Assembly: GCF_003048535.1 (NCBI RefSeq)
Contig: NZ_PIRQ01000007.1
Coordinates: forward strand, 62,001-126,000
Length of the DNA stretch: 64,000 bases
DNA from: Campylobacter concisus
GTDB taxonomy: Bacteria; Campylobacterota; Campylobacteria; Campylobacterales; Campylobacteraceae
Direction: 5' to 3'
In this document: one piece after another, positions 10,011-18,639 of the stretch
Layout: every line of letters starts with the position of its first letter
Numbering within the stretch: the first letter of the stretch is position 1
Position numbers and translations under genes: made by a program
The notes under the pieces: generated by a model
Databases searched by the model: none
Told to the model about the DNA's origin: nothing
The model's input: the letters and a program-made list of their open reading frames with translations, nothing else

Positions 10011-10655
10011 TTACATTTTGTCTTTAGTGACGATTAAGAGCATTTTAAATTTATCTTTTATCTTTAATCCATGTGGTATTTTGCCTGGTAACACGATGGT
10101 ATCGCCTTTTTTGATATCAAAATGTTCATCACCAATAGTTAGCTTCATCTCGCCATCAAGTGCGATAAGTAGTGCATCGCCTGGAGCTGCGTGAGTTGAG
10201 AGCTCTTGGTCTGTGTCAAAACTAAGTAATGACATTGAGCCGTTTTCGTTCTTTACAAGCGTTTTGCTCACGATTTTGCCTTTTTCGTATTCGACTGCAT
10301 CAACTAAGCTAAAAATAGCCGCCTTAGGTAAATGATCTATCATTAAGTCCTCCTTAAAATCAATTGAAATATATTTCGTCGGTTCGTTGAAAACTAGTTT
10401 TCGCCACACTTTTTTCTCTATCAGGCAGGCTTGTTCACCGCCTAAGCGCATCTGCTTTTCGCCGTAGTGCAAGCTCGCGCCACCCTCTACGACCCACGCG
10501 AGGCTGTCGCAAAATAGCATCTCATGATCTAGCTCCTCACCCGTATCAAAAGCAAATACATCGACATGAGCATTCTCGCAATCAAAAATTCTCTTGCTAA
10601 CGACGCTTTTAGCGATCACTTTCGTGTCGGCGTTTAGGTTGTAAATTTTACTCAT
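10011..10655 (-). CDS. Two-domain cupin protein
   Basis: A 214-residue cytoplasmic protein with two small beta-barrel (cupin) domains. The C-terminal domain is clear: SMSLLSFDTDQELSTHAAPGDALLIALDGEMKL ... FDIKKGDTIVLPGKIPHGLKI, matching the cupin motif pair with THAAPGD and the final His. The N-terminal domain (HVDVFAFDTGEELDHEMLFCDSLAWVVEGGA) has a weaker copy. Such proteins bind a metal and act as enzymes or small-molecule sensors; no substrate can be named. I start at MSKIYNL, preceded by AAAGGGCG, rather than 28 codons further up, because the extra segment has no cupin-like features. The gene stands alone with its own terminator. Confidence 0.75.
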   Translation of the reverse strand: MSKIYNLNADTKVIAKSVVSKRIFDCENAHVDVFAFDTGEELDHEMLFCDSLAWVVEGGASLHYGEKQMRLGGEQACLIEKKVWRKLVFNEPTKYISIDFKEDLMIDHLPKAAIFSLVDAVEYEKGKIVSKTLVKNENGSMSLLSFDTDQELSTHAAPGDALLIALDGEMKLTIGDEHFDIKKGDTIVLPGKIPHGLKIKDKFKMLLIVTKDKM

Positions 10656-11016
10656 TTTTCGCCCTTTCATAAAATTTACAAGGCATTGTAGCGAAAATGG
10701 TTTTAGGTTTTGTTGATAGAGGTTATCTTTTTGCGCCAAAGCTGCGCAAATTTGACTTAGTAAAAATTAAATTTAATTATAGACATATTTTACCTCATAC
10801 TACTATGTTGTAAATTTAAAATTATCCATAAACATTGCTAAATTTGATGATACTTCGCTCAAAGCTAATGTTCCAGTCTTGCCCCTTTACGACGATGTCT
10901 GAGTGGGGCAGACTGCACTGCGATACCTCGCGCAAGAGTAGCTATAGATTTAGACTTATCAAGCTCATATCCGCTTTGGAGGATGGGCAAATTTTAAATA
11001 TTTGCCAATTTATTAT
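10656..11016. other. Gap with a possible decayed reading frame
   Basis: This gap holds the promoter region of the cupin gene and no intact gene. One plus-strand frame from about 10828 reads NIAKFDDTSLKANVPVLPLYDD with bacterial-like composition, then meets TGA at 10900 and several further stops. Past those stops the same frame still reads YQAHIRFGGWANFK near 10959. This looks like a gene remnant, but I do not recognise the family and chance is possible. Confidence 0.3.
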
Positions 11017-12309
11017 TTACTCAATTAAAATACCCTTATCGTATTTTAGATTATTGTATTGCTTAAAATCATAGTTAACATCTAGTTTTTTAAAAGTTAA
11101 AGATGCTGAAATTAATTTATTATTATCCCCATAAGACTTTCTTCTATCATAAATTTGGCTATTCTTATTTGAGCCATTTAAGATATTCTTAAACTGTGTA
11201 GAATCAAATTTTTCCAGATATGGCGATATACATATATCAAAATTCTTATCTGCAGAGTCAAAACTACTGCTTTCTAAAAATATATTAATTAGGATATCCA
11301 GAAACTCTTTTTTGAGGCCTTCGTTTGCATATTCTTCAAATGCAAGTTTAATAACACCGTTTGTTACATTACTATATCTTTTATAAGCTGCTATTTCTTC
11401 TAAATGTTTTCTCTTATTTGACTTAAACCATGAAATAAAAAATGCATTATCATTGTCATTAATTTCCTTATCAATTTTTATCTTCACATCTTCGCCTATC
11501 AAAGCATAAAGATTTTGATGCTTGCAAAGAATCTTGCAAAGAGCAAAAGCTCTATCTTTTTCAATATCTTTAAAAACTTTATCTTTAGTTATAAAGTTTT
11601 TAAGATCATAAAAATAATTTTTCAATAAAAAGTTGAATACTTTTAAATTGATTGATAAATTTTCTTTACAATCATCATTATTCAATTTAAAACAAAATTT
11701 CCAATAAGCTTTTAAAACACTTTGCACCATAGAAATGTGCATCTTTTCAAAATATTTTCTCTTTAAAAATGGCTCTAACTCATCTGGAGCAAATTTGTAT
11801 ATATCCTTGTTGTTTTTCATATCTTCACTCAACATCTCGATAATATTATTGATAAATATAGGAGGTTTTATAAATATATTCAAGAAAATATTTCTTATGA
11901 GACTTATTGTTGTATCTTTATCAGGCTCATACAAAAAGTAATTATCATTTAATGCTGGATGCGATGATAAATTTCTCAAATTTTTCAAATGTCTCAAAGT
12001 TTCTTCTGTAGATTTATCAATTAATTTTGTCTCCTTGGTAATCTTTTCCAATAAAGTATTCTCCCACTCAGAAATTGTCTTGCCATTATTTTTGCTATTC
12101 TCAATAGTTTCCAATATTCCTTTTGCTTTTTTATCATTATATATATCATATAACTCTTGAAGTTTATAAATTAAATCACATATCACTACTGAATATAACA
12201 TAACTATAGATGAGCGATAATTTCCATTTGAATAGGTGTTTAAAACTTCACCAAAATATTTACCTGTTCTTGAATCATAAATTTGTTCACTTTCTGAAAA
12301 ATAAAACAA
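11017..12309 (-). CDS. Orphan protein with HEPN-like N-terminus
   Basis: A 430-residue protein of no family I can name. The N-terminal 130 residues are helical and contain R112-N-L-S-S-H117 within LRNLSSHPALN. This fits the R-x4-6-H active-site motif of HEPN RNases found in toxins and defence proteins; the preceding helix (NYRSSIVMLYSVVICDLIYKLQEL) is also HEPN/DUF4145-like. The rest (about 150-430) is a long helical, Lys/Asn-rich region without recognisable motifs. The start is TTG with AAGGGAG upstream. The gene is visibly more AT-rich than its neighbours, sits alone between guaA and a gap with a broken frame, and has its own AT-rich promoter region (12310-12380). Horizontal acquisition and a phage-defence role are inference. 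Confidence 0.6.
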   Translation of the reverse strand: MFYFSESEQIYDSRTGKYFGEVLNTYSNGNYRSSIVMLYSVVICDLIYKLQELYDIYNDKKAKGILETIENSKNNGKTISEWENTLLEKITKETKLIDKSTEETLRHLKNLRNLSSHPALNDNYFLYEPDKDTTISLIRNIFLNIFIKPPIFINNIIEMLSEDMKNNKDIYKFAPDELEPFLKRKYFEKMHISMVQSVLKAYWKFCFKLNNDDCKENLSINLKVFNFLLKNYFYDLKNFITKDKVFKDIEKDRAFALCKILCKHQNLYALIGEDVKIKIDKEINDNDNAFFISWFKSNKRKHLEEIAAYKRYSNVTNGVIKLAFEEYANEGLKKEFLDILINIFLESSSFDSADKNFDICISPYLEKFDSTQFKNILNGSNKNSQIYDRRKSYGDNNKLISASLTFKKLDVNYDFKQYNNLKYDKGILIE

Positions 12310-12381
12310 AATAAGCTCCCTTAAATCTATTTATATAACAAAGATATTTTGATATGTCCCATCTTGTATTATTTTACCTTC
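12310..12381 (-). promoter_or_regulatory. Promoter region of the HEPN-like gene
   Basis: This 72-base gap is AT-rich. On the minus strand it has TATATAA about 15 bases before AAGGGAG, the RBS of the TTG start at 12309. It separates the orphan gene from guaA, so the orphan is likely transcribed independently. Confidence 0.35.
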
Positions 12382-13914
12382 TCACTCCCACTCTATCGTT
12401 GCGGGCGGTTTGCTCGAGATATCGTAAACTACGCGGTTTATGCCGTTTACCTCGTTTATGATACGACGGCTTACGTTTTCAAGCAGATCATAAGGAAGCC
12501 TTGAAAAGCTTGCGGTCATACCATCGCTCGCATCGACCACACGTACGCAAACTGCATTTTCATAGGTACGGTTATCACCCATTACGCCGACAGAATTTAC
12601 ATTTAATAGCACGCAAAATGCTTGCCAAGTTTTGTTGTACCAGCCAGTACTTTTTAGCTCATCGCGCAAGATCACGTCAGCTTTGCGAAGTAGCTCTAGG
12701 CTTGGCTTATTTACCTCACCCATGATGCGGATAGCAAGGCCCGGTCCTGGGAAAGGGTGGCGGAAGACTAGATCGCGGCTTAGTCCAAGCTCAAGACCAA
12801 GCTTTCTAACCTCATCTTTAAAAATTTCTCTTAGCGGTTCTATCAGCTCAAATGTCATCCAATCAGGCAAGCCTCCAACGTTGTGGTGGCTCTTTATCGT
12901 CTTGCTTGAGCCAACGACTGAGCTCTCGATGATATCAGTATAAAGAGTGCCTTGAGCTAAGAATTTCACATCGCCATGCTTCTTAGCCTCTTGCTCAAAA
13001 ATTTCTATAAATGTCTCGCCTATGATCTTGCGTTTTTTCTCAGGGTCTACCACGCCAGCTAAGCGGCCAAGGAAGGTCTCGCTCGCATCTATACTAACTA
13101 GCTCAACGCCTAGCTTTGTTCTAAATGTAGCCTCAACCTGCTCTCTTTCGTTTGTTCTAAGAAGTCCGTTATCAACAAAAACAAGGATCAAATTTTCAGG
13201 TACAGCAGCCGCCAAAAGTGCCGCAGTCACAGAGCTATCTACACCGCCACTAACTGCACAAAGCACCTTGTGCGTGCCCACTGTTTTTCTTATCTCGTCT
13301 ATCTTGTTTTTAGCGAAGCTTCCCATGTTCCATGTACTCTCGCAGCCACAAATATATTTAGCAAAATTCTTTAAAATTTGTGTGCCATACTCACTGTGTT
13401 GTACCTCTGCGTGAAACTGGATCGCATAAAATTTACGTTTATCATCGCCGAAAGCGCAATAAGGTGAATTCTCACTCTCAGCGATCACCTCAAAGCCCTC
13501 TGGCAGGTCTTTTACATAGTCGCTATGGCTCATCCATACGATTTGTTTTGAAGGTGTATCTTTAAATAGCTCATGCTCTTTAATAACGTTAAGCTCTGCT
13601 TTGCCATACTCTTTTTGATCAGCCGCTAAAACTTCAGCTCCGTGAGTGTGAGCAAGTAGCTGCATGCCGTAGCAAACGCCAAGGATAGGGATGTTTAGCT
13701 CAAAGACGCCGTTATCGCAAAAATAAGCATCTTTAGCATAAACGCTAGCTGGACCACCACTTAAAATGATACCTTTTGGCTCTTTTGCTTTTATCTCACT
13801 AAGCTTTGCGTTAAATGGCAAAATTTCAGTATAAACACCCTCTTCTCTTAGTCTTCTAGCTATTAGCTGAGTGTACTGCGAACCAAAATCCAAAACTATA
13901 ATCGTATTGTTCAT
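12382..13914 (-). CDS. guaA: GMP synthase (glutamine-hydrolysing)
   Basis: GuaA converts XMP to GMP using glutamine and ATP. The 510 residues contain a class I glutamine amidotransferase (about 1-190, nucleophile Cys in [14 protein letters not shown], catalytic His/Glu in FHAEVQHSE). An ATP pyrophosphatase domain follows (PP-loop [13 protein letters not shown], about 222-234), then the C-terminal dimerisation domain ending in KPPATIEWE, the family's standard terminus. The gene follows nhaD by 10 bases on the same strand. Length and all motifs are normal. Confidence 0.97.
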   Translation of the reverse strand: MNNTIIVLDFGSQYTQLIARRLREEGVYTEILPFNAKLSEIKAKEPKGIILSGGPASVYAKDAYFCDNGVFELNIPILGVCYGMQLLAHTHGAEVLAADQKEYGKAELNVIKEHELFKDTPSKQIVWMSHSDYVKDLPEGFEVIAESENSPYCAFGDDKRKFYAIQFHAEVQHSEYGTQILKNFAKYICGCESTWNMGSFAKNKIDEIRKTVGTHKVLCAVSGGVDSSVTAALLAAAVPENLILVFVDNGLLRTNEREQVEATFRTKLGVELVSIDASETFLGRLAGVVDPEKKRKIIGETFIEIFEQEAKKHGDVKFLAQGTLYTDIIESSVVGSSKTIKSHHNVGGLPDWMTFELIEPLREIFKDEVRKLGLELGLSRDLVFRHPFPGPGLAIRIMGEVNKPSLELLRKADVILRDELKSTGWYNKTWQAFCVLLNVNSVGVMGDNRTYENAVCVRVVDASDGMTASFSRLPYDLLENVSRRIINEVNGINRVVYDISSKPPATIEWE

Positions 13915-13924
13915 TTATAACCTT

Positions 13925-15313
13925 TTAAAAATAGATATGAAAAATTTCAAATTGCACATACCAAACAATGATCGATACAATATATCCTAGAACCACCATC
14001 CAAGCGTATTTCATATGTGCACCAAAGGTATAAATTCCTTTTAATTTACCCATTACTCCAACGCCAGCTGCTGAGCCAAAGCTGATCATCGAACCACCGA
14101 TACCAGCAGTTAGTGTCACTAGTAGCCACTGACTCATCGCCTCGCCTACATCAGCTCCCATTGCTGGATTTGCTTTTAAAACAGCTGACATAACAGGAAC
14201 GTTATCAACGATCGCTGAAAGAAAACCAACGCCGATATTTACAGCAGTTGAGCCAAATTTATCATAAAGTGATACAGCGTAATTTAAAAATCCAGCAAAA
14301 TGAAGAGCGCCAACTGCAGCTAAAATTCCAAAGAAGAAAAATAGTGTATTGTTTTCGATCTTTGACATATAGTGAAATACATGCATTGGCTCTTCATTTT
14401 TGTGAGCTTTTTTGAAATAGTAAGTATAAAGACTAAGTAGTGAGAAGCCAAACATCATTCCCCACATCGCTGGCAAGTGGAAAAGCTGGTGCATCATAAC
14501 AGCACAAAAGATAGTAAATGCGCCTATAAAGATAACCGCTTTGCCACCTTTTTTCATAACCACTTTTGGCTCGTTTGCTACGTCAAAATGCGGTGCAGTA
14601 CTTGGCACCACGCGAGAAAGTAAAAATGCCGTTACAAACCAACCTACGATAGATGCTGGAAAAAGTGCGAAAAAGTCGACAAATGGTGCTTTTCCAGCAG
14701 CCCAAGCCATAAGCGTAGTGATATCACCAAATGGACTCCATGCTCCACCTGCATTTGCTGCAACGACGATGTTTATCGCACCAGCAACTAGGAAATTTGT
14801 ATTATTTCTATCTATTGTTAGAAGAACGGTTGAAAGAATAAGCGCTGTTGTTAGGTTATCAGCTACTGGGCTTATAAAAAATGCCAAAATACCAGTTAGC
14901 CAAAATAGTTTTCTATAAGTATAGCCTTTTGATACGAGATTATATTTAAGTGCATTAAATACATCTCTTTCGATAAGTGCTTCGATAAAAGTCATCGCCA
15001 CCATCAAGAAAAATACGATCTGAGCGATCTCTAAAATCAGGTGATTTACCTCATGTTCAAGCAAATGCACATCCATGCCATTTATAAGCATATAAACGCC
15101 GATAAGTAGGAACATAAACGTACCGATAAAGATAGCAGGTTTTGCTTTGTCGATATGGAAATTTTCTTCTGCTGCTATGAAAAAATATCCAACAATAAAA
15201 ATTATAAGCGATAAAATTCCTGCCCATGTAGTAGTTAAGTCAATAGCTGCGGTTTCTCCATCAGCACCAAAAGCCATCGCGAAAAACAAGCCTAGAAGTC
15301 CAAAAAACCTCAT
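13925..15313 (-). CDS. nhaD: NhaD-type sodium/proton antiporter
   Basis: A 462-residue inner-membrane protein with 11-13 hydrophobic segments, beginning with a cleavable-looking signal (MRFFGLLGLFFAMAFGADG). Family segments are PVADNLTTALILSTVLL (about 150), GAINIVVAANAGGAWSPFGDITTLMAW (about 178-204) and SAIVDNVPVMSAVL (about 362-375). These match the NhaD/ArsB-type ion transporter group. It would expel Na+ or Li+ in exchange for H+. Its RBS is AAGGAGAG, and a TATACT box lies upstream. It precedes guaA closely. Confidence 0.88.
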   Translation of the reverse strand: MRFFGLLGLFFAMAFGADGETAAIDLTTTWAGILSLIIFIVGYFFIAAEENFHIDKAKPAIFIGTFMFLLIGVYMLINGMDVHLLEHEVNHLILEIAQIVFFLMVAMTFIEALIERDVFNALKYNLVSKGYTYRKLFWLTGILAFFISPVADNLTTALILSTVLLTIDRNNTNFLVAGAINIVVAANAGGAWSPFGDITTLMAWAAGKAPFVDFFALFPASIVGWFVTAFLLSRVVPSTAPHFDVANEPKVVMKKGGKAVIFIGAFTIFCAVMMHQLFHLPAMWGMMFGFSLLSLYTYYFKKAHKNEEPMHVFHYMSKIENNTLFFFFGILAAVGALHFAGFLNYAVSLYDKFGSTAVNIGVGFLSAIVDNVPVMSAVLKANPAMGADVGEAMSQWLLVTLTAGIGGSMISFGSAAGVGVMGKLKGIYTFGAHMKYAWMVVLGYIVSIIVWYVQFEIFHIYF

Positions 15314-15428
15314 TATACTCTCCTTGTAGAATAAAAAATCTTAGTATATTACTTAAATGAGCCTAAAAATTAGGTTAGTTAAAATTATTAAGCTTACATT
15401 ACATTTTTATTTAAATACGAAAATTTTA

Positions 15429-15596
15429 CTAGATTTTGTTTATCTTGTCAGTTTTCTTTTCTTTTACGGGAGCATTTCCATAAAATGGATCATCTTTATA
15501 GCCACAACCACTAAATGCAAAAAGAGTAAAAATTAAAATAAAAAATGATAAGATAAGCCCATGAAAAACGCTAAATTTTTGATAAATACTATTCAT
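15429..15596 (-). CDS. Small lipoprotein, LptM-like
   Basis: A 55-residue reading frame with a lipoprotein signal. It opens with MNSIYQKFSVF, has a hydrophobic stretch (LILSFFILIFTLFAF, about 14-28), a lipobox FSGC with Cys31, and the short mature part CGYKDDPFYGN followed by a Lys-rich tail. The mature start resembles small Gram-negative lipoproteins of the LptM/YifL type (CGLKGPLY...), which in E. coli help mature LptD; equating them is inference. AAGGA lies 6 bases before the ATG. The first 36 bases overlap the divergent gene that starts at 15561, so the two starts face each other inside each other's coding sequence. Confidence 0.65.
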   Translation of the reverse strand: MNSIYQKFSVFHGLILSFFILIFTLFAFSGCGYKDDPFYGNAPVKEKKTDKINKI

Positions 15597-16076
15597 GAAA
15601 ATCCTTTGTATAAAGAAAAATTAAGCATGGCAAATGAGTGCCAACAGCTTTTAGAGCTTATGGGGAAAGCAAAACGATTTTATATAGCTTTTTGCTACGT
15701 TAGAGAAGGTGTTTTGACCTTTGTTCTTACTCATCCCACTGGGCTTTTAGAGCTTAGGCGTGATAGTAGTATAAATGATATAAAAAGGTTATTAAAAACC
15801 TTTTGCAATTTTAATAAAAATAGCGTTTTTAACAGCATTCTTACTCCAAAACCTATTAATGAAATCAACTATACAAAAAACAAAAAAGAAGAAAATATAA
15901 GATTTGTCGTGAGCAAATTTTTAAAATTTTTTAATCAAAAAGAGCAAAGTGCCATCTTTTATGCACCAGCTAGCAAAGGTGAGTTTAAAAATTTAGCAAA
16001 AGACGAGCAAATACACCAAAAATTTGAAGAGCTAAGAGAAATTTTGCTCAAGAAAAATGAGCAGGCAAGATGCTAA
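15561..16076 (+). CDS. Hypothetical protein, possibly DciA/DUF721-like
   Basis: A 171-residue protein. The first half has a short helical start followed by RFYIAFCYVREGVLTFVLTHPTGLLELRRDSSINDIKRLLKTF. This pattern (helix, 'vrdgvLyv.v.hp.w..el', helix) resembles the KH-like domain of DUF721/DciA proteins, which load the replicative helicase in bacteria lacking DnaC. The match is by eye and weak. The C-terminal half is Lys-rich. It overlaps uvrC by 7 bases. No strong RBS precedes the first ATG, so the start could be the ATG at 15627 instead; the first ATG also overlaps the divergent lipoprotein gene. Confidence 0.5.
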   Translation: MKNAKFLINTIHENPLYKEKLSMANECQQLLELMGKAKRFYIAFCYVREGVLTFVLTHPTGLLELRRDSSINDIKRLLKTFCNFNKNSVFNSILTPKPINEINYTKNKKEENIRFVVSKFLKFFNQKEQSAIFYAPASKGEFKNLAKDEQIHQKFEELREILLKKNEQARC

Positions 16077-17887
16077 TAGACGAGATAAGAACACTTCCAA
16101 ACGAGCCTGGCGTATATCAATATTTTGACGCACAAAATAGGCTCTTATACGTTGGTAAGGCCAAAATTTTAAAAAATAGGGTCAAAAGCTACTTTAAATT
16201 TACCCCAAGCCTAGCTCCAGCTGAAAAACTAAGCCCTAGAATTTCAAAGATGATAAGCGAGGCGGTGCATCTTGAATACATCGTCACGCCAAGCGAAGCA
16301 GACGCTCTAATACTTGAAAATTCTTTCATCAAGCAGCTTAAGCCAAAATACAACATCTTGCTTCGTGACGACAAGACCTACCCTTACATTTTTATAAATT
16401 TAAATGATGATTTTCCAAGATTTGAGATCACTAGAAAGGTGGTAAAAGGCTCAAATATCCGCTATTTTGGACCATATTTTAGTGGAGCTAGCGAGCTACT
16501 TGAGGCACTTTATCTAAATTTCAACCTCGTTCAGAAAAAATCCTGCATCAAAGGCAAAAAAGCTTGCCTTTTTTATCAGCTAAAACGCTGCTATGCTCCG
16601 TGTGAAGGCAAAATTTCAAAAGAAAACTACGCTAAGATCGTAAATGAGGCTATCGCGGCCTTACAAAATCCAAATTTACTCATCACTCGCCTTGAAGAGC
16701 TCATGCTAAACTACGCCAAAGCCGAAGACTACGAGCAAGCAGCCGCGACTAGAGATAAGATACAAACACTTAAAAACATGCAAACAAAGGTTGAAGTTGA
16801 TCTTGCTAAACTTGAGGACTTCGAGGCATACTCAGTCGCTTGCGTGCATGATATGATCTGTGCGGTGAGATTTAGCGTGCAAAGTGGCAAGATAACAGGT
16901 GTCAAAACTGACATCACGCAGGCCAAAAATGCCCAAAGCGATGAGATAAACGAGGCTTATAAGCAGGCCATTTTAAAAAGCTTCATAGCTGGACAGCCGA
17001 TAATTAGCACCAAAATTTATGTGCATGAGAGCTTTGAAGATAGTGAGCTGGTGGAGGAAATTTTAAACGAGAGATTTGGACGTAAATTTAGCATCACATG
17101 CCCAAAAATAGGCGATAAGCGTAAAATTTGTGAGATCGCTACCAAAAACGCTGAAGTTAGCATCGAAAAATATCTAAAAACGCACGATAACGAGCTACTA
17201 AACGAGATAAAAGAGTACTTTGACCTAGCTCACACGCCTTACGTTGTCGAGGCTTACGACAACTCACACCTTTTTGGTGAGGCAAGTGTCGGAGCGATGG
17301 TGCGCTATGAACACGGCGAGTGGGCGAAGCAAAACTACCGCCACATGCACTTAAACTCCAAAAACGACTACGATCAGATGAAAGAGAGCCTCACTGCTAG
17401 AGCACTTAGATTTGATAAGCTTAGCCCACCTGATCTTTGGGTCATTGACGGCGGCGAGGTGCTTTTAAATTTAGCCTGTGAAATTTTAGTAAGTAGTGGC
17501 GCAAATGTCGATGTGATAGCCATTTCAAAAGAAAAGATAGACGCCAAAGCTCACCGCGCAAAAGGCGAGGCGAAAGATAAAATTTACACAAAAAATGGTA
17601 GCTTTAGCCTAAGTACAAGTGATAAAAAGCTGCAGTTTTTCCAAAAAATGCGTGATGAAAGCCATAGATTTGTCATCAGCTTTCACAGAAAAACAAGGCA
17701 GAAAAATGATATGCAAAGATCAATTCTAAAGCAAGCTGGCGTTTCTGAGGGCAGTATCGCGAAATTAATCAGCTTTTACGGAAGTTTTGATAAAATCAGC
17801 GAAGCGAATTTAGACGAAGTGGCAAAAATAACAAATAAAAGCGTAGCAGAAAAGCTTGCAGTGCTCAAAGAAGGAAATTTGAAGTGA
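16070..17887 (+). CDS. uvrC: Excinuclease ABC subunit C
   Basis: UvrC makes the 3' and 5' incisions in nucleotide excision repair with UvrA and UvrB. The 605 residues show an N-terminal GIY-YIG nuclease (EPGVYQYFDAQNRLLYVGKAK, about 11-31), a UVR domain (about 197-232, LEELMLNYAKAEDYEQAAATRDKI) and the C-terminal RNase H-like endonuclease half (VVEAYDNSHLFGEASVGAMVRY, about 393-414; PDLWVIDGGE near 455). The end carries a reduced helix-hairpin-helix region. It overlaps both neighbours by a few bases, so all four plus-strand genes here are one unit. Confidence 0.96.
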   Translation: MLIDEIRTLPNEPGVYQYFDAQNRLLYVGKAKILKNRVKSYFKFTPSLAPAEKLSPRISKMISEAVHLEYIVTPSEADALILENSFIKQLKPKYNILLRDDKTYPYIFINLNDDFPRFEITRKVVKGSNIRYFGPYFSGASELLEALYLNFNLVQKKSCIKGKKACLFYQLKRCYAPCEGKISKENYAKIVNEAIAALQNPNLLITRLEELMLNYAKAEDYEQAAATRDKIQTLKNMQTKVEVDLAKLEDFEAYSVACVHDMICAVRFSVQSGKITGVKTDITQAKNAQSDEINEAYKQAILKSFIAGQPIISTKIYVHESFEDSELVEEILNERFGRKFSITCPKIGDKRKICEIATKNAEVSIEKYLKTHDNELLNEIKEYFDLAHTPYVVEAYDNSHLFGEASVGAMVRYEHGEWAKQNYRHMHLNSKNDYDQMKESLTARALRFDKLSPPDLWVIDGGEVLLNLACEILVSSGANVDVIAISKEKIDAKAHRAKGEAKDKIYTKNGSFSLSTSDKKLQFFQKMRDESHRFVISFHRKTRQKNDMQRSILKQAGVSEGSIAKLISFYGSFDKISEANLDEVAKITNKSVAEKLAVLKEGNLK

Positions 17888-18639
17888 TAATATATGATGA
17901 AAATTTAAAAATATCTGCGATAACGCAAGATTCACTTGAGCTATTGGGTTTTGATAGTTTAGATGATTTTTTGTTGCAATACAAAGATATAAGCGAGCTA
18001 GTCATAACAAGCCAAGAAAGTACAAACTACAGCTTCTTAGAATTTTTACAAAATACGAAAGATAATAGTGCTAGAGTAAATTTAAAAAGAAAAGATGGTG
18101 GTGCGATCTTACTAGAAGCGAGACTGCAAAATGCTATTTTAAAAAATGGTGAAAAATTTTTTATCGTTCTTTTAGAGAAGCAAGACATAATAAACAACCA
18201 AAATCTAATAGCAGCAGTAAAAGTAAAACCTACATTAAGACTGCCTGTTTTTAAACTAAACGCATGGTATCTTTTTGACACACAGACACAATCACTTATC
18301 GATGATTCCTGGTTTGAAACATCGCTTAAAATACTAAATTTAAATAAAAAAGATTTTGCATCCTATTTAAATATATTTTTGCACAACGCAAGAGAAATTC
18401 TTATCCAGATCCAATCAGCCATAATCGCAAAAGACGAGATAATGCTCAAAAAATACGTAGATGAGATAAGAGAAGCTGCATTAAATTTAAAGCTTAATAA
18501 CCTTGCAAATGAGCTTAACGCTTTTTTAGATAACAATCAAAATGTAAAAATGAAAGAGATGTCTCTTTTTACCAAAAGACTAATTGAGATAGAAAATATC
18601 GTCAAAAAATATAGCAAAAAGAGTATCCATGAAAAATAA
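17884..18639 (+). CDS. PAS plus degenerate Hpt protein
   Basis: A 251-residue cytoplasmic protein. Residues 1-97 look like a PAS sensor domain (SAITQDSLELLGFDSLDDFL ... FFIVLLE). Residues about 150-220 look like a histidine phosphotransfer helical bundle (YVDEIREAALNLKLNNLANEL), but the position that should hold the phosphorylated His is Asp193, so phosphotransfer is unlikely. The start is GTG, overlapping the uvrC stop as GTGA. It is followed, with an 11-base overlap, by a large kinase-like protein that also lacks catalytic residues, so the two probably act together as a non-phosphorylating signalling pair. Confidence 0.6.
   Translation: MIIYDENLKISAITQDSLELLGFDSLDDFLLQYKDISELVITSQESTNYSFLEFLQNTKDNSARVNLKRKDGGAILLEARLQNAILKNGEKFFIVLLEKQDIINNQNLIAAVKVKPTLRLPVFKLNAWYLFDTQTQSLIDDSWFETSLKILNLNKKDFASYLNIFLHNAREILIQIQSAIIAKDEIMLKKYVDEIREAALNLKLNNLANELNAFLDNNQNVKMKEMSLFTKRLIEIENIVKKYSKKSIHEK

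Noticed and set aside
10835-11074. 79-residue plus-strand ORF near the HEPN gene
   Set aside because: No RBS, runs antisense into the 3' end of the HEPN-like gene; the more protein-like frame here is a different one, which is broken.
12632-13565. Several long plus-strand ORFs within guaA
   Set aside because: Shadows of a well conserved minus-strand gene with every expected GuaA motif.
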